This document shows positions 10,855 to 20,201 of a stretch of DNA of 64,000 nt, one piece after another. How positions within the stretch are numbered: the first letter of the stretch is position 1; every line of letters begins with the position of its first letter. Below the pieces are notes generated by a model that searched no databases, was not told the DNA's origin, and worked only from the letters and a program-made list of their open reading frames with translations. A program made the position numbers and the translations under genes. The stretch comes from Schizosaccharomyces osmophilus. Its lineage: Eukaryota > Ascomycota > Schizosaccharomycetes > Schizosaccharomycetales > Schizosaccharomycetaceae. The stretch covers positions 1,798,001 to 1,862,000 of the forward strand of contig NC_079238.1 in NCBI RefSeq assembly GCF_027921745.1. The letters are read 5' to 3'.

Positions 10855-12657
10855 ATGGAAAAAAAAATGTTCTCTAGTAAGACTTACGAAAATGTGTCCA
10901 CGAAAGAATCAATGAAATGTTCGGTATTCCAGAAAGCGAGGCGACGGAAATGGCAATGGCAATGAAAGATGCGCGCTATGTGCAAGCGATGAAACAGCAG
11001 CAAAAAAAAAGCGACGCAAAAGGAGCTGCTATAGTTCCAAGAAAGAAGTCTGCCAAGTAGAACACCAAGGAATGTCATTGCTGAGTGTCACAGCAATTTG
11101 CCTTTACAAACATATTGCTTTTTGTAAACGCAAACCTTGCGTATCACTCAACAATGACATTACCCTTCCTCCACCACCACCTCCTCTTCAGGCTAAAATC
11201 TGCTATTTGATTGAGCGTTGAATTGAGCTTTACTACAGACATACGTTTCGAAGCGATCAAGCAGGACGGGCTTGACTACCAAGGAGTTGATGCCAATCCC
11301 AATTCGTCATTGCTCTTGTTTGCGTCGTAGTTGGCCACCTGATTCTCCTTGTTTGTAGGTTTCTTTTTCACCATCTTTTTTTGGCTCTCTTTCATGCCTG
11401 CGTTTCCCTTCTTTTCTTTGTTGTTTTCCTTATTTTTAATGCCCTCCCTGTCCTTTGTTTATTTACTAACGAACCGCAAGCAGTCGCATAGAAGCATTTC
11501 GACGATGACGAATGTGTGTCCTCTTGTTACGCCGGAAAAACAATACGTCGCTTCATCACCATATCATATCTCTCGAGCAACTATCCCCGTTTCTATGCAT
11601 CCATTCTTTTCTCCGGCCCTTCCAGGGATAAACATACCTTTGTTACCTCTCCAAAGCTGGTCTTGAGCCGTGCTCGTCCGTCTTGAGCTAGCTTAAATTG
11701 TTTGTTGAGCTTTATGTTGCTGCTGTCCGTTTCTTTGCTTGCCGCACTCTCTTTCCTTCATGTAGTACTGATCCACGGAGCCACCCATGGACCACTGCTC
11801 GGTATCTGATACCTCCTTGTCGTCCGTCCGTCCGTCCGTCCGTCTCGGGCATCTCTTCGCTTCCAGCAATCGCGGTAAAGGGAAATTTTCCAGCGCACCA
11901 TACGACGACTCGTCTCTTCTGGCCCTTTCGATTCCCTTCTTTTGACTTCTTTGTCGCCCGTCCCGCTGGAACACTTTTTTTTTTCCGGTCGCTCCTTCTA
12001 TATAGGTAAGAGATCGTCAGAAATGAGATTTCCCTTTTTTCATTTTCTTTCTTTCATTTTCTTGTAGTTGTATTCTAATTTTCTTTCATTTCAGTGCTTC
12101 TTTTCTTTCATTTTAAAACCATGTTCGCTTCCAACAATTTTTCATCTCGCTTTTGATAACCTTATTCATATCTCGACGTTTTGACATATCTAGCTCGCTC
12201 AAAAGTTCTCTTGCGAAGCAAGTGTCAAGAGACAAGCTTTCCTTTCTTTCTTTCTTTTTAGAAAACCACTTTTCAACTTTTGAATTGACGTTTCTGTAGA
12301 TCTCTCTGCATCCTGTTAATTTCATCCATCGTCCATTTGTTTCAAACAACCGGTTCATATCATCAAAGGTTTCATTCTGTTACACGTTTCATCACGTTTC
12401 AACCGAAACAAATACTTTCTTCGCCTGCTCTAAGGAACCGTTGAAGAGAATGCAATTCATTAAAACTAGTAAACCGTGAAAAAAGGAAAATTAAAAAAGC
12501 AAGCCAAACACTTGCAAATATACATAAATAATACAAATACATCAGTGAATTAAAAAAAGGGCCGAGTGCTCTTTCGTTGAAGCAAGTCGCGGAGAAAGTT
12601 ATATCGAAACGAAAATCATCACACGAAATCGCGAGCAAAGGAAGAAACCGTGGACAC
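10855..12657. other. Long intergenic region fba1 - ran1
   Basis: About 1.8 kb without a convincing protein gene; plus-strand frames are Phe/Ser-rich low-complexity shadows of CT-rich DNA. It contains the long hairpin at 11071-11161, a (CCGT)n run near 11824-11843, and presumably a long ran1 3' UTR. A transcribed ncRNA is possible but not shown. Confidence 0.5.
11071..11161. repeat. Imperfect inverted repeat (about 40-bp arms, short loop)
   Basis: The left arm begins AATGTCATTGCTGAGTG (11071) and the right arm ends CACTCAACAATGACATT (11161); these outer 17 bases pair with one mismatch. Inward the arms go on pairing with small bulges (GCAA/TTGC, TTTGC/GCAAA) to an inner perfect block TTTACAAA / TTTGTAAA, leaving a loop of roughly 11 bases. 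No transposase or target-site duplication is seen. It could be a structured RNA, a minute palindromic element, or a cruciform site upstream of fba1. Confidence 0.7.
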
Positions 12658-14067
12658 TCAAAGTGACTTCCGCGGTGCATTCATCACATTCGGGCTTCGA
12701 CCCGGCGGCGCTGGACACAATACAAATCCAGCGGCATACGGAGAAGCGGCTACCGCAGGTGCTCTTTGTGCCGGGTATCCTAAAAGGTCAGATTCATTTT
12801 GGGATGGAACAGGTGTAGGAGGAAGGTAATTTCCACCTGGTGAATTATGACAAGGCCAATTCGCATCGGTTGCAAATAATGGCGCTGTAATGGGCACTTT
12901 GTATTCGGAAGGGGTAGCAGAGTTTGGCGTCAGTACCGGATAGGGAACAGGGAGTGTGGGTGTGTACGGTGACTTCCATTGATTTGGGAGATGAGGTGTA
13001 GGAGGCCAAGGAAGGCCAATGTGTGGATTCGAGGCATATGCCGAATTCACATAGCCATTCGATTCTTGCAAATTTCTAATTTCCTGCTGTTGTTGACGTT
13101 GGTAGGCAAGGTATTTTGACGAGACTAGGGGAGCTGGACGCATTCTTCGCGTAAACGTTTTACAATTACTGACTACCGTTGAAAGCTCCAATAAACCTAT
13201 CCTTGTTTTTGGGTTTCGATCAAATATGCGATTTAACAAGGAATTCAGTTCTCGACTTATCGGGAGAATGGTTAACAACGTCGACGGATTTTGCACGTAC
13301 GAACGATACGTGCCATCTGTTTGGGAACATGCACGTTTCCATGGATTTCTTTGGCAACACAGATTGATGAGTATAATGCCTAGCGCCCATACATCGTTCG
13401 GTGCCGTGCCAAACGCGGAGGAAGGTTTCTCAGATGACTCGTTCGTCAATGGTGTATAAACTTGATAGCCTACAGAGGAAAGCGCGTTTGGGTTGGACGA
13501 CTCACGCTGACATTCCGGAGACATGTAAAATAAACTGCCGCAACCATAGTCACTTGAGAGTTCATCTGTGGTTGCGAGACCAAAGTCGGCCAAGTAAACC
13601 GTACGCCCTTCATCGTCTACGAGGATATTTTCGGGCTTCAAATCACGATGGTAGATGCCAACGGAGTGGCAGTGTTGCACAGCGCTGATGAGCTGACTAA
13701 AGACGTGTTTTATCAACAAGTCATTGCCGCGGTATAGACTCTTCTCGGTGATGCAGGTAAATAGGTCGCCGTCAGGGCAGTATTGCAAAACCACATAGAT
13801 TGTATCTTCAGTGTCTAAGACACGGTATAAAGACAGAATATTAGGATGAGATTGTACGCGCGCATGTAAATATAGTTCTTTTGACTGTAACAGTTTTTGC
13901 TTTGCATCTAGGCCGTCTTTGCACAGGGCCTTGACTGCATACAGCGTACCATCGTAAAGATCTTCTGCTTTGTAAACGACACCATATGCACCAACGCCAA
14001 TGACAGAAATAAATTGCAAGGAATCATCCAATGTTTCACCTATGCGAGCTTCGGGAGCCGGAGGCAT
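12658..14067 (-). CDS. ran1: Ser/Thr protein kinase Ran1 (Pat1), inhibitor of meiosis
   Basis: A 469-residue kinase, nearly the length of S. pombe Ran1 (470). Residues about 15-320 are the kinase domain: glycine loop IGVGAYGVVY, lysine in YAVKALCK, catalytic HRDLKPENIL, DFGLATT, and an APE-like MSPECQ. It is followed by a family-typical NDVWALGIILINLCC and PWKRACSQTDGTYRSYV. The C-terminal third is Pro/Gln-rich and ends SRKSL. In S. pombe Ran1/Pat1 phosphorylates Ste11 and Mei2 to block entry into meiosis, and is shut off by the pseudosubstrate Mei3. Intron-less. Divergent from ubp11 with a 2.5-kb gap between their ATGs. Confidence 0.97.
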   Translation of the reverse strand: MPPAPEARIGETLDDSLQFISVIGVGAYGVVYKAEDLYDGTLYAVKALCKDGLDAKQKLLQSKELYLHARVQSHPNILSLYRVLDTEDTIYVVLQYCPDGDLFTCITEKSLYRGNDLLIKHVFSQLISAVQHCHSVGIYHRDLKPENILVDDEGRTVYLADFGLATTDELSSDYGCGSLFYMSPECQRESSNPNALSSVGYQVYTPLTNESSEKPSSAFGTAPNDVWALGIILINLCCQRNPWKRACSQTDGTYRSYVQNPSTLLTILPISRELNSLLNRIFDRNPKTRIGLLELSTVVSNCKTFTRRMRPAPLVSSKYLAYQRQQQQEIRNLQESNGYVNSAYASNPHIGLPWPPTPHLPNQWKSPYTPTLPVPYPVLTPNSATPSEYKVPITAPLFATDANWPCHNSPGGNYLPPTPVPSQNESDLLGYPAQRAPAVAASPYAAGFVLCPAPPGRSPNVMNAPRKSL

Positions 14068-16593
14068 ATTGAAGCGGTTAAAGACCGGGTTGAATCGGCC
14101 GTTGGAAAGAAAAGAGAAGGGAAGTTAGGCGAAATTCCGTGAAAGAATGTAATTGTGGATGACTAGAACGATTACAAGATGAGAGAATTAGCTAGACAAG
14201 GGTCAACGATAAAAGAGTTTAGGGATTGACTTGAAGTAGGATATAGGATGTTCATAAAGACAAGCAGAACGAAACAATAACACTTTTAAGAAAGGAATAG
14301 GAGAGAAAAAGGGAGAAAAACACAGAGAAGCGCTGGACAATGAGGGAGAAAAATAAATTACAAAATCAAAATCAAACTCAAATTTCAAGAACAGGTTTCC
14401 GGCCGAAATCGAGAAACGTTCGCGTAGCACAAAACTAGACTAGAATATGAATCGGAAAAGGAATTTCTTCAAGACACTGTTACAAGCAAGGATGATGCGA
14501 GAAAACTAATGCACGAAGAAAATTCAATGCGGATGAATCGGGGTCACAACTTTTTGATTTTTTCAAGAAGGAATGGCAACAAATGGAAACGAAAAAAAAA
14601 AGACGTTAAAAAGAGAAAATTGAAAAAGAAAAGAAAAACAAACACCAACGTTGAAAACCAATATAAATGAAGAGACGAAAAAAATCAAAAACTAGGAAAC
14701 GTAATGAAAAAGATAAAGCAAATGTATGAAAAAAAACCAGATGTTTTGGTGAAGGGGCGGGTTTTTATGGATGAATGGATGGAAAATCAGGTTAATTCGT
14801 GAATTTTGGGTCTTGGAAACGTCAATTGGAAATTTTCACCAAGAAAACGCGTAGCAAAACCCCGAAAAGAAAAAGGAGAAACGAAAAAAAGTCTTTCCAC
14901 TATACTACTACCGAAGAGAAAACAACGAAATCGTCTATAAATGAAACAACCCTCAGAAACACGCGCTCCCAAAAGAAAATAGAAAACCAATGCAGGAAAC
15001 GAAGGATGGGACCAATTCGTCAAGTGGTCGTCAACTCGGGTGGGTCAAGGAACTGTCTAAACTATACACCGCACTCGACGCGTGTGGAAAAAAAAGGGGA
15101 AGGAAACAAATGCTTGGAATGAATTATTGTTGAAATTGTATGTCAAAGGGAACGAATGGAAACTGAAAGGAAAATTCACAAGGAATGTCTATTGGAACAA
15201 GTGTCCTTTTTCTTTCTTCAATTTCAAATGTGCTAGAGGGATGAAAGGGAAGAATGTATGGTGTTGTAAATTCTGCTATAGAGAACAAAGAAGACCGTAC
15301 AACAAAGAAACCCTTGTGAACAAAGAATTAGCAGAAATTCGGTTCCTATCTTTATCCTCGTTTTTAACGATCACCGTATTTCTCTTTAAACCATTCTTGG
15401 TTGGAATTCCTTCTCCAAAGGGTTGTTTGGTTTTCGTTTCGTTTCGTTTCTTTTCTTTTCTTTCCTACATATTTGTTTTTCTTTAACCATCTATCAGTCT
15501 TTCGACTATATTCAAGGTTCCGCTTCTTTCCTCCTACACCACTACCCAAGTGTTCCACCCTCCTCTCACTACACTTCTACCCACTACCTACTTGTATCCT
15601 TAGGATGTTGTTCCATTTGGACGTTTAGAGCCTTCGTATGCATTGTTTTCGATCAATTCTTTTAAACCCACCAATTCCATTCCTGCTGGAAACATAAAAC
15701 CACACTTCTCTTCACATTAACAATACCAACAAAGGAAATTACCTTTCTCTCGCGTCCTCTGTCCCATCCATCCATCCACTGTTTCTTGGTTTGTTTACTT
15801 TTTTGATTTGTTTACATGTTCCTCGAATTGTCACCTAAGAAACAATTCACGTACCAATCAAACTCCCTCTCCCCATCTCTTGCTCTTTTTTCTCCTTTGC
15901 CATTCGTCCTTCCTTTGAACCCTAAGATAGCGGAATTCGACTTCCTCCAATCGTACTTCCGTAATGTTCCTTATTTGGCATCACTGAAACCCAAAGAGAC
16001 CAACCGAATCCTTTCTTGACACCCGTCTTCCGCCTTTCGGATGTCTTCATTTTGACTCCCCCTCTCTGCTTTGAACGCTACGCGCCATTGAAATATGCAT
16101 AAATGGGGTTCTTTCCTAAGCTCCCTTGTCCTATTCTTTGCTCACTGCATTGACCGCTCCTAATCCTTTTGCACTGGAGCCTTTTGTTTTCTCTTTTTGT
16201 TTTTCATTTTCATTTCGTTCGTTCCTCTGCCATCTTAACAAGGGCTGTTGGTCGAAGCATTGGTTCCTATCCTCTTATAGACAGTTGGTAGAACTTGCAT
16301 TAGGTTGCATTTTTGAACGAAAGTTATCTGCTTTGGATTCGTCTTGTTGTAATCCTTAGTTACTTGAGGGTGTCTTTGTTGGGAAACCACAAAAAACAAG
16401 CATGGGGTATATTGCTTTTTAACGGTTTCAAGGCCTTGTGATTTTTCTTTGATATCGCAAAAAAGAAGGATTCGACTTTTTTGTTTCCTTCCCTTCTTCT
16501 TTTCTCTTTGTTTGTTTGTTTGTTTCTTTTCTCCTTGTTTTTTTGGACTTTTTCTTCTCTTGGTTACTTTTTAGTCGCTGTCGTTTTTACCTA
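14068..16593. other. 2.5-kb divergent promoter region ran1 / ubp11
   Basis: No protein gene recognised. The DNA is A-rich near ran1 and CT-rich near ubp11, so the open frames are low-complexity. Visible sites: ACGCGT near 14846 and 15078, and two forkhead/FLEX cores TGTTTAC at 15792-15798 and 15809-15815. Ran1 in S. pombe also has a very long upstream region, so long 5' leaders or ncRNA are likely. Confidence 0.5.
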
Positions 16594-17658
16594 ATGTCCG
16601 TCGTCAATCCCTTGTCCGCGCGTCGTTCGAAAGAATACAATCGCATCTTCAAGGGTGCCGCGGTCTTGACCACCTTTGCCGCTTTATACATCGTCACGTC
16701 TTCCAACGGTTCTACCACCGTCAAGGCAAAATCTTCCATCAAAGGTCTTTACAATTCCTCGGGCAACGATTGCTTCTTAAACAGTGTTCTTCAAGCTCTC
16801 GCCAGTCAATCTTCCTTGACCCAATTCCTTCAGCTTCGTGCTTCCTCTTCCACCTTGTATGCAGCCCTTCTTGAATTCCTCAAAAATCTCAATTCCGGTA
16901 GCTCGAAACCCACCTCTGCGAATTCTTTCCTCAATATTTTGGAGAAAATTACAAATAAAGTCATCTTGCGCTCGTTACAGCAAGACGCCCATGAATTTTT
17001 ACAATACCTTTTGGAAATCATCGAGTCCCAAGATTCTTCGTTGCCCTCTCCTTCCTCTCCTCCCTCCTCTGTCCGTATCCTCGGGTTTCCAGCCCAGCTT
17101 CCTTTCATCGGATTCATCCTTCAAACCGTTCAGTGCTCTTTTTGTTCCGCTAAAACTTCCACAAACTTTAAAAATACCATCTTGCAATTGAGCTTTCCCT
17201 ATGCCCATAATGCTTCTTCCGTTTCTTTATCCCAGCTTTTTGCTTCGAATGCATTCGAGCAAGTCGATGATTTCAAATGTGATGCTTGCTATCCCCATAC
17301 CAAGAAAACCACCTCTTGTTACCGTATGGTCCAATGGAAGCGTCCTCCTACCCTGCTTCAAATTCAACTAGAGCGGTCTTGTTACACTCCCTTAGGTCTT
17401 TCCCGAAACAACACCGCTGTTCATTACGAAAAGTCTTTTGTACTCCAAAATCGTTACCGTTACCATCTCCGCTCCGTCATCACCCATCACGGCGGTGCAA
17501 ATTCAGGTCATTACATTTGTTATCGCAAAAAGGACAATTGTTGGTGGAGTGCCAACGATACCATCATATCTAAATGCACTATCGAAAAAGTTTTGGATCA
17601 GCATCGACTGGCTTTTATGCTATTTTACGAAATGGAGTCCCCTTCTGAATTGGATTAA
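16594..17658 (+). CDS. ubp11: Membrane-anchored ubiquitin-specific protease Ubp11
   Basis: A 354-residue USP-family deubiquitinase. ATG 16594 gives MSVVNPLSARRSKEYNRIFK followed by one hydrophobic anchor (about 21-37), as in Ubp16/USP30-type enzymes of organelle membranes. The Cys box GLYNSSGNDCFLNSVLQAL has the nucleophile at about C60; LQQDAHEFLQYLLE is the next USP block; two CxxC pairs (CSFC, CDAC) would bind zinc; the His box GGANSGHYICYRKKD has the general base at about H306, followed by WWSANDT. All catalytic elements are present. Position and orientation match S. pombe SPBC19C2.04c. Substrates are unknown; the membrane (mitochondrion or ER) is inferred. Confidence 0.9.
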   Translation: MSVVNPLSARRSKEYNRIFKGAAVLTTFAALYIVTSSNGSTTVKAKSSIKGLYNSSGNDCFLNSVLQALASQSSLTQFLQLRASSSTLYAALLEFLKNLNSGSSKPTSANSFLNILEKITNKVILRSLQQDAHEFLQYLLEIIESQDSSLPSPSSPPSSVRILGFPAQLPFIGFILQTVQCSFCSAKTSTNFKNTILQLSFPYAHNASSVSLSQLFASNAFEQVDDFKCDACYPHTKKTTSCYRMVQWKRPPTLLQIQLERSCYTPLGLSRNNTAVHYEKSFVLQNRYRYHLRSVITHHGGANSGHYICYRKKDNCWWSANDTIISKCTIEKVLDQHRLAFMLFYEMESPSELD

Positions 17659-18277
17659 CTTATTCTTACCTTTTACTATTCTTCCGTCTCCCTTAATGAA
17701 AAAAGTTGGTTAAGCTTACTTCGTTACAAAAAATCTAATAGTCGGGTTGGTTTTTTGGTTCTATATATCTTAATATTGTTTCTTTCGACATCCTTTTCCC
17801 ATCCACCCACTGACAATTTCTTCTCTATTCCATAGTTCCTTCTATTTAATGATTTTGTTTTTATTCTTTCATTTTCTTTCCTTCATGTAACCACCGTATC
17901 TGTCCACAAAGCCGCAACTTTGGCTTTGAGATTTTCAAGCGGTCTGTTTTTGTTGGCTTGATAGAAGTGCTACATGGCCCAACTATCTGCGCCGTAATAT
18001 ACTTACTTGTCTCTATGACTTTCCTCTCGTAGCAGAAACGCCTGCCAGTATGTTTTCTTACCATCGTCCTCTAAACCTTTTATTATTTCATAGTATTACC
18101 CAAAAGCCAATTCGTTATTTTTTTATTGTCTACTCTTTTTGACTAATGTCAAGGACAACTGCCATAGATCAACAGCAATATTATGTTTCCCTTTATGTCC
18201 TTTGCTTCCCGTAACTCAAAAAAAAGTACAAGCTCAATTCTTCCTCATTATTTAGCCAAACGAAACGACATTTCGTT
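17659..18277. other. Convergent 3' region of ubp11 and rpc10
   Basis: 0.6 kb of 3' flank. It contains a 67-codon minus-strand ATG frame (17861-18064, Arg/Lys-rich, with an inner GTAAGT) and a hairpin-forming AAAGCC...GGCTTT; neither is enough to call a gene. Confidence 0.45.
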
Positions 18278-18524
18278 TTAACGGGCTTCAAACTGCACCA
18301 TTCTCTTGGTTCTCATTTTGTACATGACACGGTGGCCGCATTCACGACAACGGATTACCTCTTTCGCTTGAATGGTGTTTTTTGCACCGCAGTCTTTTAA
18401 TTAATTAGCAAATTACCATGATAATGGATATGTTTCACGTACCTGCACAAAGATAAATCATTGTTACTGGCCTAGGTGGATTGAAAGCGGCTCCACCGGC
18501 AGAAGGACCAAAAGCACCGTTCAT
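18278..18524 (-). CDS. rpc10: RNA polymerase I/II/III shared subunit ABC10-alpha (RPABC4)
   Basis: Two exons: complement(18278..18393, 18443..18524), 65 residues. The 49-bp intron has a GTACGT donor and a TGCTAAT branch. Joined protein: a short Gly/Ala/Pro leader, then MIYLCADCGAKNTIQAKEVI and RCRECGHRVMYKMRTKRMVQ. The four cysteines (CxxC ... CxxC) are the zinc ribbon shared by all members, and the basic C-terminus ending FEAR is characteristic. The subunit sits beside the second-largest subunit in all three nuclear polymerases. Neither exon alone is long enough to be noticed as an open frame. Synteny agrees with SPBC19C2.03. Confidence 0.95.
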
Positions 18525-18925
18525 TATGTGTATATATGTATATTATAAACCCCAAAATAATCGTTCGTGAGCTTTTGCAGAAGAATTCCCTTTCCTCCGA
18601 CAAGGTGTGGTGGTAAACAGCAAAAAATTCATCGTCTAGGCAGTAGACCATTATTCTCTAGACTTTATAATATAATCCTAAACAGGTCATATAAATGAAG
18701 AAAGACTGAAAATCAATAAATAGGTAGTATTTTTTAAAAAAAAGAAAGTTATCATATAAAGAATTTAAGCCGTGTTAAAAGAGTGAGAATAACCTGAATG
18801 ATACGGTCTCCAAACGTTTACTTTCATCGTAAACAGTCTCCTGAAAGAAAGAAGAGAAAGGATTAAGCAAAAAGATAATACAAAAAAATTTTTCAACGAT
18901 TTCATCCAGCAATTTATTCCACTTT
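18525..18925. other. Intergenic DNA pmt1 3' end - rpc10 promoter
   Basis: AT-rich spacer, no gene or repeat seen. Confidence 0.55.
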
Positions 18926-19966
18926 CTATCCGCTGGTATGGTTATTTAGCAGATATGAGAGAAGTCGTGAAACAACATTTACATTGATGCTATTTCCTAG
19001 TAAACGATACATGCTTTTTTCCGAAATTCCTAATTCCTTCCACTGAAATGATTCCGGAAACCCCATAATCCTTGCAATTTCCCTTGCAGTAAAGTATCGA
19101 AGTCTCAAAGACATCCTGTCCTTTTCAAATTGGTCTGCTATATTTTCATGATCCGAGGTTTGTATAACTGATCCGGATCCTTGTACTAATTGCGCATAAC
19201 CTCTAGTAAAACAACAACAATTAGTGCTCGTTGGTTTTACTATATCTAGTTGATGCCCATAACGAAACATAAGTTTATCAGCAAGAAAGTACGATTCAAG
19301 GCTAACTTGATTTTCCAAAAAATCATTTAAGCATTTCAATCCCTCATTTTTGTAACCGTCTTTGAATGAAGTCTTTCTGATATCGTCAAAGTTCCAGCTT
19401 ACTGATGAATCTTTCCTGGCCAGACCATACCATCGACAACGAGAATTGGGAATGTTAAGTTCCTTTGGCGTTACAATTCCTTCTATAAAGTTATAACCCA
19501 CCCTTTTTAGTACTTCGCGACAGCTGTGAGCAGTTAAACTATGTTCGAATCCTTGAACATTTTCAATCAAAATGTACTCCGGTGGACTACTTAATTTCGG
19601 AAGTTCATTTAGTAAATGAAGAAACGCGTGAGATCTTGGATCTTGCACATCCTGCTGTTTTCCAATGCGTGTAAACGGCTGACAACTCGGACTCATAGTC
19701 CATAAATCACACTTGTACTCATCTAAATCAGCCGCATCGAGCTTAGTAATGTCTATCTTCATTTATTAGTATAGCGAATAGAAATTGGATCGTACATGTT
19801 TAGCTCGATTTCCGAAATTGTGATTATACAACGTATTCGCAAGGGGATTGATATCAATCGCACAGACTACTTCGAACGATATGTTTGATGCCTTTAATGC
19901 ATAATGCATACCCCCAATTCCAGAATACAACTCCAAAACTCGTATAAATTGTGTCCCTTTTTCCAT
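18926..19966 (-). CDS. pmt1: Dnmt2-type tRNA (cytosine-5) methyltransferase Pmt1
   Basis: Two exons: complement(18926..19756, 19796..19966), 333 residues. The 39-bp intron (GTACGA donor, ACTAATA branch) is removed to give [16 protein letters not shown]. Motif I is [14 protein letters not shown], motif IV is [12 protein letters not shown], motif VI is [10 protein letters not shown], and the C-terminal motifs GFPESFQW and [20 protein letters not shown] close the fold. The motif-IV cysteine is there, but it is preceded by Ser (PSCQ), not Pro (PPCQ), as in S. pombe Pmt1. Dnmt2 enzymes methylate C38 of tRNA-Asp; in S. pombe the queuine-modified tRNA is the preferred substrate. A tRNA-Asp(GTC) gene occurs in this same window. 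Confidence 0.95.
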
Positions 19967-20201
19967 AGTTTTTCTGGTTGTAACTTAATATCGTTCGTTA
20001 GTGCATATTTGTTAAATTGTCTGACTGTTAAAATTTTATTGGGATTATGCTTCTTGTTTGAATGTGTATAAATGTAATAATATATGGACAAAACATATCA
20101 TTTTATTTACGAAAAATTAAAATTCTCACAAAAACCCCAAAATCGTCAAATCCCGTTTTTAAGTTGCTTATGAAATCTCTCATATAAAGAAGCTGATCTA
20201 A

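Noticed and set aside
17861-18064. 67-codon basic minus-strand frame between ubp11 and rpc10
   Set aside because: ATG-started but no family, overlaps a hairpin-rich 3' region and has an inner donor with no good acceptor; could also be ncRNA.
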